Part shown: positions 55,605-64,000 of the stretch, piece after piece
Layout: the number at the start of each line of letters is the position of its first letter
Numbering within the stretch: position 1 is the stretch's first letter
Assembly (NCBI GenBank): GCA_949289345.1
Contig: CASENS010000008.1
Span: forward strand, 1 to 64,000
Reading direction: 5' to 3'
Length of the DNA: 64,000 nt
Source of the DNA: an uncultured Bacteroides sp.
Lineage (GTDB): Bacteria; Bacteroidota; Bacteroidia; Bacteroidales; Bacteroidaceae
Position numbers and translations under genes: made by a program
Notes under the pieces: generated by a model
Seen by the model: only the letters and a program-made list of their open reading frames with translations
Databases searched by the model: none
Told to the model about the DNA's origin: nothing

Positions 55605-57803
55605 CTACAACATCAAATCCATCATCAGCGGCATGTCTTTTTCCCGGATGCCTGAGTTCAAGAGGGTTTCCTTGTCTTTGTTGAACATTTCTATGAAATC
55701 CTGCATGTTTCCATATGCGTTTAGCGCTTGCCCGTAGCGTGTGGCGGCTTTGTCTATGTCGTGCCGTATCCATGCCGCGTGTCCTGCGTTCAAGTAGTCG
55801 GCTGCCACAGGCTTGTCCGTGCCCAAAATCTTTTCGTAGTACCTTTCGGCTTGTTCCGTTTTGCCGCATACTAATGAGCACCAGGCAATGGCCCGCCACG
55901 CCTTCAGGCTGTTGTTCTCCATGAAATCCATTTTGAAGAAGTATTGTAACGCGTCATCGTAGCGTTGCAGTTCGGCCAGACAGCTTCCGATGAGGAATAG
56001 CAGGCTGGAATTGTCGGGCTGCATGGCTTCTACTTTTTGATAGAGTTCCAAGGCTTGTTCGTAGTCATGTAGCTGACGGTAGCATGTGGCCAAATGGCGC
56101 AACGTCCAAATGTGGTCTGGTTTCAGGATGTCAGCCCTTCGGTAAGCCTCGGCGGCTTCGCGGTAACGCCTTTCCTTTTGGAGGCAGAAGCCGGCCTTCT
56201 GGAAAATGTCAGCGTCTGCCTCATGTTTGTCTGCCAGCAGGCGGTAGGTTTCCAACGCTTCTGTGTAGTGCTCTTTACGGAAGTGGAAGTTGGCTACCTC
56301 AATCAGGACTTCAGTTTGTCCCAAGATTTCTTTCAGCAATGGTTTCTTATGCAGGGCAAGTTCCTCCTTAAAGAAGTCCCGTAATTCATGCTTCCGTTGT
56401 GAGCATTTATAAAAGCGGTATATGTCTTGGATGTAGAGCTGGCTGATCACTTCTTTTCGGCTGGCGTATTCCTGGATGTTCTGGACATTTTCTTTATCCA
56501 GCATTTCTTCCGGCATTTGTCGGTCGAACTGTTCGAGCATTTGGGTACGTTGTGTCGGCGATAGGAGTGTCATGGTGAAACACAAGGAATATTTGTCGCT
56601 TTCGCAGAAGAATCCCGATTGTAGCAATGTTTTTATCAGTCTGTTGCTCTCTTTCAGATTATTGCCGAACAGCTTGACAATGGCCGGGTGTTTGAGGTCA
56701 AACGGATAGAACCAGTTGCAGGGGTCATTGAAGAACGGATTTTGTTTCAGAGAATTGAAGGTACTGAAGTGCAGGTCGGCTCCTTCCATTTGCAGTTCAC
56801 CCATTTGGCGGAGTTTTTCGTTGAATTTTGTGTCATTCAGCGCTTTCTCCCAATCAGGGTTCCTGTCGTTTTCTTCCAAGGGCTCTTCGAAGCCAAACTT
56901 CATGCCGCGCATCATATTCACGCCTTTTATCATTTCCGGGAAAATCTCTTCACGCATCTTCTTGTCCACTTTTTCGGTTTCTTTGCTTTGTAGCAACTGG
57001 AGGTAAATGCGGCTTAAGTCTTTGCGGAATGTCGTGTCGCTGCCAAGCAGACTGATACGCGCTGTCAGGTTAGGATAGAGTGCGGCCTGGTCTCCATGGA
57101 TGTATAAGGTGATGGCTAATCCCACTAACGCGCGTTGGTTTATCATCGGATTATCGGTTTGGTAAGCGTCAATCAGCCATAAACATTTGCGGATATCAAA
57201 ACATTCTGTCAGACTTAATGTGACTGCACTGGTGAACAAGGATAAGTCAATGGGGCGCAGTTGTTGTGAGGTAAGGTAACTTTGCGCTTGGGCTGCGGTC
57301 TCTTTACTCCAGGAAGAGTTTCCCCATGTCGCGAGAAACAGTTGCCGGTTTGTTTCCCAAAGTTTGTTTCCCAATTCGTTGATACGCTGCTGGTTGTCGG
57401 GCATCAATTGGCAGATGGCCATGTCGTCCTCAAAGTTTTCCAGCGTGTGCAGACAGGTTGCCAGCGTAACTTTTTCAGATTGTCTGTTGGAAGCGTGCAG
57501 CGTTTGGTAATAGCGGTAGGACATTCCGTCGAGAATATTCGCTTTCGCCTGGTTGGCTATGTCCCATGTCTCTGCCCGTAAGTTCCGGTATAGTTTGTCA
57601 CGTTCAGGGTCGTCTATGCCTTGTCGCATATATTGTAACATGTATTGGTAGGAAGTCTGTGCTTGTTCCAGACGGTTATGCAGGTTGCCGTCACTACATG
57701 CGGTCAGCATAGCGCTCAGTTGAGTCTGCGCTTCTTTCAACCTTTGTTCTTTCAGTAAGTTGACGATACTTTCGTGTTGTTCTTTAATACTCTGCTCGTT
57801 CAT
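55605..57803 (-). CDS. Large tetratricopeptide-repeat protein
   Basis: A 732-residue protein without signal peptide. The C-terminal third (about 520-720) contains at least five TPR units, for example HYTEALETYRLLADKHEADA, YREAAEAYRRADILKPDH, DYEQALELYQKVEAMQPDN and QRYDDALQYFFKMDF. The N-terminal two thirds are helical with no known motif (KEQRLKEAQTQLSAML). TPRs mediate protein contacts; the partner is unknown. The ATG at 57803 is chosen because the -7 box at 57832 lies inside the longer frame. Confidence 0.85.
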   Translation of the reverse strand: MNEQSIKEQHESIVNLLKEQRLKEAQTQLSAMLTACSDGNLHNRLEQAQTSYQYMLQYMRQGIDDPERDKLYRNLRAETWDIANQAKANILDGMSYRYYQTLHASNRQSEKVTLATCLHTLENFEDDMAICQLMPDNQQRINELGNKLWETNRQLFLATWGNSSWSKETAAQAQSYLTSQQLRPIDLSLFTSAVTLSLTECFDIRKCLWLIDAYQTDNPMINQRALVGLAITLYIHGDQAALYPNLTARISLLGSDTTFRKDLSRIYLQLLQSKETEKVDKKMREEIFPEMIKGVNMMRGMKFGFEEPLEENDRNPDWEKALNDTKFNEKLRQMGELQMEGADLHFSTFNSLKQNPFFNDPCNWFYPFDLKHPAIVKLFGNNLKESNRLIKTLLQSGFFCESDKYSLCFTMTLLSPTQRTQMLEQFDRQMPEEMLDKENVQNIQEYASRKEVISQLYIQDIYRFYKCSQRKHELRDFFKEELALHKKPLLKEILGQTEVLIEVANFHFRKEHYTEALETYRLLADKHEADADIFQKAGFCLQKERRYREAAEAYRRADILKPDHIWTLRHLATCYRQLHDYEQALELYQKVEAMQPDNSSLLFLIGSCLAELQRYDDALQYFFKMDFMENNSLKAWRAIAWCSLVCGKTEQAERYYEKILGTDKPVAADYLNAGHAAWIRHDIDKAATRYGQALNAYGNMQDFIEMFNKDKETLLNSGIREKDMPLMMDLML

Positions 57804-57831
57804 GATGAAAAGATAATGTGCTATGTGTGCG

Positions 57832-57839
57832 CAAAGATA
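57832..57839 (-). promoter_or_regulatory. -7 box of the TPR gene
   Basis: TATCTTTG followed by CGC on the minus strand, 28 bases before the ATG. It lies just past the stop of the porin gene, so the TPR gene can be transcribed separately. Confidence 0.7.
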
Positions 57840-57860
57840 CAATAACAATTCATAGATGTC

Positions 57861-58898
57861 TTAAAAACGTACTTGAATTTGTGTCTGTAGCAGGTTGGAA
57901 TTTTCTCCTTGATGACGGTTGCAATAGGTGTATTGTACTTGAAGACGGCATTTGGGGTAGAACCACCATTGCAGACCGGCGATATAGTTGGTTTGTTTAT
58001 TGTCGGTAGATTTGTTTTTGTTGAAATAGTCATAAGAGGCGACGATGTCTACGTTAGGAAATGCGTGGATTGAGGCTGTGGCGTAATAGCCCGCACTTTT
58101 CACTTGACCATCTTTTCCGGCTAAATATTCCGTGCGTAAGTCCAACGGTTTGGTCGTTAGCTTTGCGCCGATGGACCAACGGTTGCGTGTATAGTTATCG
58201 CCTGCTTTGATGTCAGGATTGATGTCTGAGGTCGCTACAGCACATCCTTTGCCTTTAATGAATGAGCCTCCGAAGGATAGCACTTTGATTGGGTTTACCA
58301 TCAGGGTGCCCACAATGTCTTTTTGATTGTTCTTGTCTTTCAAGTTGATGCCCTGCCCGTTCATAATAGCCAGTTTGTAGCTGAACCGTTTTTTGAACAG
58401 GTCTCCATAAATCATGATTCCCAGGTCGCGTCCGGTTTGTGAACCGTAGAGTGGATCGCTTCCGTTATATCCGGCTAAATAATTGGTGGCTTGTGAGTTA
58501 ACATTGATAAGTTCTAATACGCTGGGGGACATCGGATTTTCGATGGTATACATGGTTTTAAACTCACCGACTCGCACGGATAGCTCAGGTAGGAAGTGAT
58601 ATTCAGTATAAGCTTCCAATATTTTGGGCGAATTGGCCAGACTGAACATGAAGTAGCATGACCATTTTTCGGTGATTTTACCACGTGTCATTAGGATGGC
58701 TCGTTTGATGTCGAACGTGTTGGTTTTGTTTGACTCTAGGTCATCGTAGGTATAACCTAATTGGAGATAACCCTCTAAGGTGATGCGCTCTTTCAATGTA
58801 TTGACAACGTTCTTAAGGGGAGTTCCTTGTTGTTTTTCTTGTGCATCGAGTTGTCCGGATATGATGCAGGTCAACAGGATGATAAGCAGTTTCCTCAT
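57861..58898 (-). CDS. Outer-membrane porin of the phosphate-selective O/P type
   Basis: A 345-residue protein with signal peptide MRKLLIILLTCIISGQLDAQ. The barrel (about 30-345) has LEGYLQLGYTYDD, TFDIKRAILMTRGKITEKW, SVRVGEFKTMYTIENPMSPS and a C-terminal aromatic end LQTQIQVRF. These match the porin O/P family (PprO/OprP-like) in Bacteroidetes, where substrates are often undefined. It is preceded by the pgk terminator. Confidence 0.85.
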   Translation of the reverse strand: MRKLLIILLTCIISGQLDAQEKQQGTPLKNVVNTLKERITLEGYLQLGYTYDDLESNKTNTFDIKRAILMTRGKITEKWSCYFMFSLANSPKILEAYTEYHFLPELSVRVGEFKTMYTIENPMSPSVLELINVNSQATNYLAGYNGSDPLYGSQTGRDLGIMIYGDLFKKRFSYKLAIMNGQGINLKDKNNQKDIVGTLMVNPIKVLSFGGSFIKGKGCAVATSDINPDIKAGDNYTRNRWSIGAKLTTKPLDLRTEYLAGKDGQVKSAGYYATASIHAFPNVDIVASYDYFNKNKSTDNKQTNYIAGLQWWFYPKCRLQVQYTYCNRHQGENSNLLQTQIQVRF

Positions 58899-58904
58899 AG
58901 ATTT

Positions 58905-58950
58905 TTTTGAAAAGAAAAGGCAGCCCGCACTTCTGTGTCAGGCTGCCTTT
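58905..58950 (-). terminator. Terminator of pgk
   Basis: AAAGGCAGCC (58916-58925) and GGCTGCCTTT (58941-58950) form a perfect 10-bp stem; on the minus strand it is followed by CTTTTCAAAAAAAT-type T-rich sequence. It ends pgk before the porin gene. Confidence 0.85.
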
Positions 58951-58967
58951 GTTATAAATGATTTGTA

Positions 58968-60224
58968 TTATTCGTTGATTGCTGCGATACCCGGAAGTAC
59001 TTTTCCTTCAATGGCCTCAAGCAATGCACCGCCACCGGTAGAAACATAGGATACGCCACTGGCCAAGCCGAATTTGTTGACGCAAGCTACAGAATCACCA
59101 CCACCTACAAGCGAGAAAGCGCCGTTCTTGGTAGCTTCAACAATAGCTTCGCCTACTGAGCGTGAACCGTGTGTGAAGTTCTCAAACTCAAATACGCCCG
59201 TAGGACCATTCCACAAAATTGTTTTTGAGCCTTTGATGACTTCCGCAAATGCCTTTTCGCTTTCCGGACCTATGTCAAGACCTTCCCAGCCATCGGGTAT
59301 TTCGTTTACTTTGCAGAACTGTGTATTAGCGTCGTTCGAGAAAGAGTCGGCAATCTTGGCATCAGTAGCCAATACCAGGTTTACACCTTTCTCTTTGGCT
59401 TTCTGCATCAGTTCCAAAGCCAAGTCCAGTTTGTCATCCTCACAGATGGAGAGGCCGATTTTCCCGCCTTGAGCCTTGGTAAATGTATATGTCATACCAC
59501 CGGTAATAATCAGATTGTCTACCTTGTTCAGCAGATTTTCAATGATTTCAATCTTAGAGGAGACTTTTGAACCACCCATGATGGCTGTAAACGGACGGTG
59601 AATGTCATTCAGCACTTTGTCTACTGCTTTCACTTCTTTTTCCATCAGGTAACCGAACATCTTGTGGTCCTTGTCAAAGTATTGGGCAATCAGAGCTGTA
59701 GAGGCATGTGCGCGGTGAGCGGTACCGAATGCATCGTTTACGTAGCAGTCGGCATACGAAGCCAGTTTTTTGGTGAATTCCTTCTGGCTTTCTTTTACGG
59801 CCTTCTTGGCAGCAGCCTTTTCTTCATCTGTTGCGTCATCGGCCAAACCACGGGGCTTGCCTTCTTCTTCCGCATAGAAACGGAGGTTTTCAAGCAACAG
59901 GGCCTCACCAGGTTGTAGAGCGGCGGCTTTGGCGGCAGCTTCTTCGCCCATACAATCGCTGGCAAACTGTACTTCGATGCCCAACAACTCGTCCAAGTGT
60001 TTCAAGATGTGTTTCAAGGAATATTTCTCTGTTACACCTTTCGGGCGACCCAGGTGTGAACCAATAATAATACTACCGCCGTCGGCCAAAATTTTTTTCA
60101 GCGTGGGGAGAGCGGCACGCATACGAGTATCATCGGTGATGTTGAAGTTCTCGTCCAAGGGCACATTGAAGTCCACACGAACGAACGCCTTTTTACCGGC
60201 AAAGTTAAATTGATCGATTGTCAT
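58968..60224 (-). CDS. pgk: Phosphoglycerate kinase
   Basis: The glycolytic enzyme converting 1,3-bisphosphoglycerate and ADP to 3-phosphoglycerate and ATP, 418 residues. [16 protein letters not shown], the substrate-binding [20 protein letters not shown] and the C-terminal nucleotide site [14 protein letters not shown] are all present. It has its own promoter at 60292 and a hairpin terminator. Confidence 0.98.
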   Translation of the reverse strand: MTIDQFNFAGKKAFVRVDFNVPLDENFNITDDTRMRAALPTLKKILADGGSIIIGSHLGRPKGVTEKYSLKHILKHLDELLGIEVQFASDCMGEEAAAKAAALQPGEALLLENLRFYAEEEGKPRGLADDATDEEKAAAKKAVKESQKEFTKKLASYADCYVNDAFGTAHRAHASTALIAQYFDKDHKMFGYLMEKEVKAVDKVLNDIHRPFTAIMGGSKVSSKIEIIENLLNKVDNLIITGGMTYTFTKAQGGKIGLSICEDDKLDLALELMQKAKEKGVNLVLATDAKIADSFSNDANTQFCKVNEIPDGWEGLDIGPESEKAFAEVIKGSKTILWNGPTGVFEFENFTHGSRSVGEAIVEATKNGAFSLVGGGDSVACVNKFGLASGVSYVSTGGGALLEAIEGKVLPGIAAINE

Positions 60225-60291
60225 AATACTTATTATTTAAAAGTGTTGTTTTCGTTCTGTTGTAACTCTGTTTGGTTTTGTATCACGCCCG

Positions 60292-60299
60292 CAAAGTTA
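60292..60299 (-). promoter_or_regulatory. -7 box of pgk
   Basis: TAACTTTG followed by CGGG on the minus strand, about 67 bases before the ATG. Confidence 0.6.
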
Positions 60300-60334
60300 G
60301 TATTTTTTTCTTTTTTCTCTTCATAAATGAGATT

Positions 60335-61012
60335 TTATTCTTTCTCTTTAGGGGTGACTTTACGAACTTTATAGGTATTGCAGTAATATTTACACATGGA
60401 TTGCAAACCGCACTTGTCACATTGAGGGGTGCGAGCCAGACAGATGTAACGTCCGTGCAGAATGAGCCAATGGTGGGCGATGGGGATATCGGCCGGTGCT
60501 ATGTGTTTGGTCAGTTCTTTTTCCACACTTAACGGAGTCGTGCAACGGTCATTCACTAAACCTAAACGGTGACTCACGCGAAACACATGAGTGTCTACAG
60601 CCATGGCCGCTTTATTGAATACTACGGATTGGATGACATTGGCTGTCTTGCGGCCTACACCGGGCAATTTAATCAAATCCTCCAACGTATCGGGCACTTG
60701 GCTTTGGAAATCTTTCACCAACATTTGAGCCATACCGACCAAATGTTTGGCTTTGTTATTAGGATAGGATACGCTTTTTATGTATTCATACACCACTTCG
60801 GGAGTGGTAGAAGCCAAAGCCTCAGGTGTGGGAAAATCGTGAAAAAGCGGAGGAGTAACCATGTTGACCCGCTTGTCCGTACATTGAGCCGAAAGAATGA
60901 CGGCTATCAACAAATGAAAAGGATTGTTGTTGTAGTGCAACTCTGTCTCGGCCACGGGACGATTTTCGCGAAACCATGCCACAATCTTGTCATAGCGTTC
61001 TTGTTTTCTCAT
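60335..61012 (-). CDS. nth: Endonuclease III
   Basis: A base-excision repair glycosylase/AP lyase for oxidised pyrimidines, 225 residues. The helix-hairpin-helix LPGVGRKTANV contains the catalytic Lys, AVDTHVFRV the catalytic Asp, and the C-terminal CLARTPQCDKCGLQSMC binds a 4Fe-4S cluster (C-x6-C-x2-C-x5-C). Its start overlaps the MFS gene stop by four bases (ATGA). Confidence 0.97.
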   Translation of the reverse strand: MRKQERYDKIVAWFRENRPVAETELHYNNNPFHLLIAVILSAQCTDKRVNMVTPPLFHDFPTPEALASTTPEVVYEYIKSVSYPNNKAKHLVGMAQMLVKDFQSQVPDTLEDLIKLPGVGRKTANVIQSVVFNKAAMAVDTHVFRVSHRLGLVNDRCTTPLSVEKELTKHIAPADIPIAHHWLILHGRYICLARTPQCDKCGLQSMCKYYCNTYKVRKVTPKEKE

Positions 61013-62205
61013 CGCAATTTGTTTTTTTGATAGTGAGGCGCCACTTTCCAATTGAAGTAAATGGCGGATATGATGGTGAGGCATGCGCCGAACAAATAAG
61101 CCTTATCGAAAGTGCTGATGTCCGAGATGTATCCGCCTGTCAACATACCGATGCCGATACCCACATCCCACGAGGTGAGGTAGGTCGAGGTAGCAGTTCC
61201 TCGCTGATTGTTGGGAGCCAGATTGACAAATAAGGTGTTGTAGGCGGGAAACATGATACCGAAGCCTACACCCAGCATCAATGCCACTCCGAAGAATATG
61301 AAGGTACATATACCTGGATTCCATTGGATGATGTACACACAGCCCGATAGGGCAAAGAAACTGACAATAACAATGTATAATCCCGCTGCAATGACTTGTG
61401 TTACTTTGCCCCGATCCACAATCTTGCCGGAGAAGATGCGCGAGATGGCCATTCCGGCCGCCATGAAAGTAAAGAACAGTCCGGTACTGACGTCCAATCC
61501 TATTTGTTTGGCATACATGGCCACGTAGTTGGTGGTCATGCCGTATGGGATGGATAGCATCAATAAACCGAAGCCTGCGGGAAGCCCTTTCAACAGGATA
61601 AAACGGTCTAATGAGATGGGTGCTCGCTTTACGGGTGGTTTATAGGGGGCTTTCACTAATGTGGCGCAACAAAAACCGGCGATGCACGAGCCTAAAGCGC
61701 AACAGAAGATGGTGGTGTAGCTCATGCCTGCATCGTGCAGGAAAAGTCCCGACATAGGGCCTACAGCCATGGCAATATTGTTCGATAAGCCATAATAACC
61801 TAATCCCTCGCCTCGGCGTGAGGACGGCATGATGTCAATGACCACTGTGTTTCCCCCTACGGTTACCGTTCCAAACGATATGCCGTGGATGATGCGGAAC
61901 ATAATGAACACGGTCAATGTGCTTGCAAAAATATACCCCGTAAATATGCACATAAACACAAAATAAGCCACCAGATAGAGTGGCTTGCGGGCGAATGAGT
62001 CCAGCAGATAGCCCGAAAACGGACGGATGCACAAGGCCGCTACGGTGTAACACGACAAGATGATGCCGATGGTGGAGTTGTTCGCACTGAACTCTTCGGA
62101 CAAATAAAACGGCAATACCGGCACTATCAGCCAAAAACCAAAATAGAGTAGGAAATTTGCTGCCAGGATAAAGCAATAGCTGGGAGTGACAAGTTTGTCT
62201 TTCAT
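61009..62205 (-). CDS. Major facilitator superfamily transporter
   Basis: A 398-residue inner-membrane protein with 12 helices. YTVAALCIRPFSGYLLDSFARKPLY is split here around the motif A-like SGYLLDSFARKPLY, and the second half has ISRIFSGKIVDRGKV, the equivalent loop. LGVGFGIMFPAYNTLFVNLAP in the second half and ISFGTVTVGGNTVVIDIM in the first are typical. Substrate unknown; drug-efflux relatives are common. It is the upstream partner of nth in an overlapping pair. Confidence 0.87.
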   Translation of the reverse strand: MKDKLVTPSYCFILAANFLLYFGFWLIVPVLPFYLSEEFSANNSTIGIILSCYTVAALCIRPFSGYLLDSFARKPLYLVAYFVFMCIFTGYIFASTLTVFIMFRIIHGISFGTVTVGGNTVVIDIMPSSRRGEGLGYYGLSNNIAMAVGPMSGLFLHDAGMSYTTIFCCALGSCIAGFCCATLVKAPYKPPVKRAPISLDRFILLKGLPAGFGLLMLSIPYGMTTNYVAMYAKQIGLDVSTGLFFTFMAAGMAISRIFSGKIVDRGKVTQVIAAGLYIVIVSFFALSGCVYIIQWNPGICTFIFFGVALMLGVGFGIMFPAYNTLFVNLAPNNQRGTATSTYLTSWDVGIGIGMLTGGYISDISTFDKAYLFGACLTIISAIYFNWKVAPHYQKNKLR

Positions 62206-62221
62206 AAGAACTTTTTAAATG

Positions 62222-62314
62222 AAAATGAAGAATTTAGAATGAAGAATTATAAGGTAATTGCGGTGCGATGGCGCATACTGAATTCTTAATTCTCCATTCT
62301 TAATTCTTCATTTT
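62222..62314. repeat. 93-bp terminal-inverted-repeat element
   Basis: The 28-base left arm at 62222-62249 (AAAATGAAGAATTTAG...) pairs with the right arm at 62287-62314 at 26 of 28 positions, around a 37-base centre. It fills the gap between pheS and the MFS gene and carries stop-rich AT sequence. Likely a MITE-like or RNA-hairpin repeat. Confidence 0.65.
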
Positions 62315-62318
62315 GATA

Positions 62319-63353
62319 TTAGTATGCGCTTTCAAACTCGCGCAGGAAGCGGGTATCGTTTTCGGAGAACATACGCAGGTCCTTTACTTGATACTTCAAG
62401 TTGGTGATGCGCTCTATACCCATGCCAAAGGCATATCCGCTATATGTTTTGCTGTCTATGCCACAGGCTTCCAATACGTTGGGGTCTACCATGCCACATC
62501 CTAGGATTTCCACCCAGCCTGTTCCTTTACAGAAGGGACATCCTTTCCCGCCGCAGATGTTGCACGAGATGTCCATTTCTGCACTGGGTTCTGTAAAGGG
62601 AAAGTAGGATGGTCGGAGGCGGATTTTCGTGTCAGCACCAAACATCTCTTGTGCAAAGAGAAGTAACACCTGCTTCAGGTCTGTGAATGATACACCTTTG
62701 TCAATATAGAGGCCTTCTACTTGGTGGAAGAAGCAGTGTGCACGGTAACTGATGGCTTCGTTGCGGTATACACGTCCCGGGCAGATGACGCGGATGGGCG
62801 GTTGGGTATGCTCCATAGTGCGTACTTGCACACTGCTGGTGTGTGAACGCAGGATTACATTCTTGGTCACATCGTCCGGATTGACTTCCACAAAGAACGT
62901 GTCCTGCATGTCGCGTGCCGGGTGGTCGGCGGCAAAGTTCAGTTTGGTGTATACGTGCAGGTCATCTTCTACTTCAGGGCCGTCTGCGATGTTAAATCCC
63001 ATGCGGGCGAAGATGTCGATGATTTCATTCTTTACCAATGTCAGCGGATGGCGTGTTCCCAGCCCGATAGGGTAGGCAGTGCGTGTCAAGTCCAGTTCAT
63101 CCATGCCTGTGTCCTGGCTTTCGAAAGCTTCTTTCAAGGCGGCGATTTTCTCTTGGGCCTTGGTCTTCAGTTCGTTCAGCTTCATGCCCACTTCCTTCTT
63201 TTGTTCAGCGGGTACGGAGCGGAAGTCGGCCATCAGTTCGTTGATGGCGCCTTTCTTACTCAAGTATTTGATGCGCAACGCCTCCAACTCTTCGGCATTG
63301 GCTGCTGTCATGGCTTCCACTTCTTGCAGAAGCTCGTTGATTTTGTCTATCAT
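62319..63353 (-). CDS. pheS: Phenylalanyl-tRNA synthetase alpha subunit
   Basis: The catalytic class II subunit that charges tRNA-Phe with the beta subunit, 344 residues. The N-terminal coiled coil is INELLQEVEAMTAANAEELE; catalytic segments are NAPAD-like NIADGPEVEDD, LLRSHTSSVQVR read here as LRSHTSSVQVR, GRVYRNEAISYRAHCFFHQV and AFGMGIERITNLKY. A C-x2-C...C-x2-C cluster in the segment CNICGGKGCPFC lies before GTGWVEI, as in relatives. The ATG at 63353 is used since the -7 box lies at 63394. pheT is not in the window. Confidence 0.97.
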   Translation of the reverse strand: MIDKINELLQEVEAMTAANAEELEALRIKYLSKKGAINELMADFRSVPAEQKKEVGMKLNELKTKAQEKIAALKEAFESQDTGMDELDLTRTAYPIGLGTRHPLTLVKNEIIDIFARMGFNIADGPEVEDDLHVYTKLNFAADHPARDMQDTFFVEVNPDDVTKNVILRSHTSSVQVRTMEHTQPPIRVICPGRVYRNEAISYRAHCFFHQVEGLYIDKGVSFTDLKQVLLLFAQEMFGADTKIRLRPSYFPFTEPSAEMDISCNICGGKGCPFCKGTGWVEILGCGMVDPNVLEACGIDSKTYSGYAFGMGIERITNLKYQVKDLRMFSENDTRFLREFESAY

Positions 63354-63393
63354 AGTTATAATGTATATGTATAGCGTTCGAAGAAAAACGGTG

Positions 63394-63401
63394 CAAAGAT
63401 A
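63394..63401 (-). promoter_or_regulatory. -7 box of pheS
   Basis: TATCTTTG followed by CACCG on the minus strand, 41 bases before the ATG. Confidence 0.65.
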
Positions 63402-63549
63402 CAATTTCTGTCGCATTCTCTCTTATTATTTCTTTGAAAAAAACTTCTTGGCGCGGTGGATTTCGGTACATTCGGAAGATAAAGATGCAGTTGCACACCA
63501 CGAGCATGCCTGTGCGAGAATTTGGGATTATCCGGCAAGTGCGTAATTA

Positions 63550-63692
63550 TATAAATGGGAATTTAGCCCCCTCCCTCCTCCCCCCCCGAAGGGGAGGCGA
63601 CCCGTACATATTAGTGAATTGTCCGTTCAAATGGATTAAGCCCCCTCCCTTCGGGGGAGGGATGGGGAGGGGCTTCTAAATTCACATTTATA
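63550..63692. repeat. REP-like element with 17-bp terminal inverted repeats
   Basis: TATAAATGGGAATTTAG (63550-63566) is mirrored by CTAAATTCACATTTATA (63676-63692), 16 of 17 bases. Between them are purine/pyrimidine-rich hairpins (CCCCCTCCCTTCGGGGGAGGG). This is the clearest copy of the family also seen at 448, 2806 and 37836. From 63402 to 63549 I see nothing. Confidence 0.7.
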
Positions 63693-63705
63693 ATAAAAAC
63701 TAATA

Positions 63706-64000
63706 TTGTTCACTTACTTAAATATAAATACGCTGGTCTAAAAGTAAAAAGTTCAGATAAATAAAGAGCCGTCTGAACCTTCACCGAAAAAACACTTAAC
63801 TATTTCCCCAAGAAACGGTTAGGTATTTCCCCCGAAACACTTAACTATTTCGGAGGGAACAGTTAAGTATTTTCGGGCAAATAGTTAAGAGTTCCTGTTT
63901 GAATATAAATAGCTGTAAATCAATCACATTTGAAAACAGTTCCGTTTTATGACAAGGATTGGCCGCTCGCTTTATACATTTATTTGCATTTATTCCATGA
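63706..64000 (+). repeat. AGTTAAGT-array element, copy cut by the window end
   Basis: From TTGTTCACTTACTTAAATAT onward it follows the element at 37464 almost base for base, including the five alternating CACTTAACT/AGTTAAGT units and the GATTGGCCGCTCG tail, and breaks off at the window edge before the right end. Confidence 0.75.

Overview
The window is chromosomal DNA of a gut member of the Bacteroidales, most likely Bacteroides or Phocaeicola. The main evidence is: the -7 promoter box TAnnTTTG (usually TATCTTTGC or TACCTTTGC) in front of almost every gene; Bacteroides-type surface proteins (a SusG-like amylase, a PCMD lipoprotein, small outer-membrane barrels, a phosphate-selective-porin-type protein); the bifunctional fucose enzyme Fkp; and a large type II-C Cas9 with a 47-bp repeat. 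No transposase, integrase or phage gene was found, but at least five families of short non-coding inverted repeats lie between genes.

Layout. 1-650: repeats. 699-6273: mazG, a MalY-type aminotransferase, a MATE exporter, truA and an EamA transporter. 6451-7467: a GH43 lipoprotein. 7661-10548: a three-gene cluster of a eukaryote-like steroid 5-alpha-reductase, an old-yellow-enzyme reductase and a short-chain dehydrogenase, together a plausible steroid or bile-acid A-ring reduction pathway. 10677-14158: surE-lpxB and hisS. 14360-18937: a 52-codon membrane ORF, groES-groEL, cbpA-cbpM and a nitroreductase. 19020-22841 (minus): dnaA, an MCE protein and a cell-wall amidase. 23025-27444: a BASS-type transporter, a CdsB-like enzyme, and a PCMD lipoprotein plus barrel pair. 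27606: tRNA-Thr(CGT).

27986-35402: a complete type II-C CRISPR locus: tracrRNA (minus strand, own promoter and terminator), cas9-cas1-cas2 (plus strand, translationally coupled by TAATG overlaps) and an array of 16 repeats and 15 spacers. The anti-repeat, the degenerate terminal repeat and promoter-like boxes inside each repeat all indicate that crRNA is transcribed on the minus strand, towards the cas genes. Beyond it lies a two-gene minus-strand operon of a beta-CASP/RNase J-like metallohydrolase and a metallophosphoesterase, then a 0.9-kb repeat-rich gap.

38338-47857: a small lipoprotein and a clostripain-type protease, fkp, rlmH, a DUF4783 gene with nadC, then an ECF sigma factor followed by a protein that appears to join a cytoplasmic tail, one inner-membrane helix and an outer-membrane-type barrel, and two small exported proteins. 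47964-55559: an AraC regulator, a DUF456 protein, an isolated susG-like alpha-amylase, an acyltransferase, then nitroreductase, small membrane protein, DUF2520 protein, KdsC-type phosphatase and Maf. 55605-63353 (minus): a TPR protein, a porin, pgk, nth with an MFS transporter, and pheS. The window ends inside another copy of the repeat seen at both 180-392 and 37464-37830.

The items most worth following up are the 5-alpha-reductase/OYE/SDR cluster, the promoter-in-repeat architecture of the CRISPR array with its divergent tracrRNA, the sigma factor/trans-envelope protein pair, and the AGTTAAGT-array element. All family calls rest on reading motifs by eye; no database search was run.
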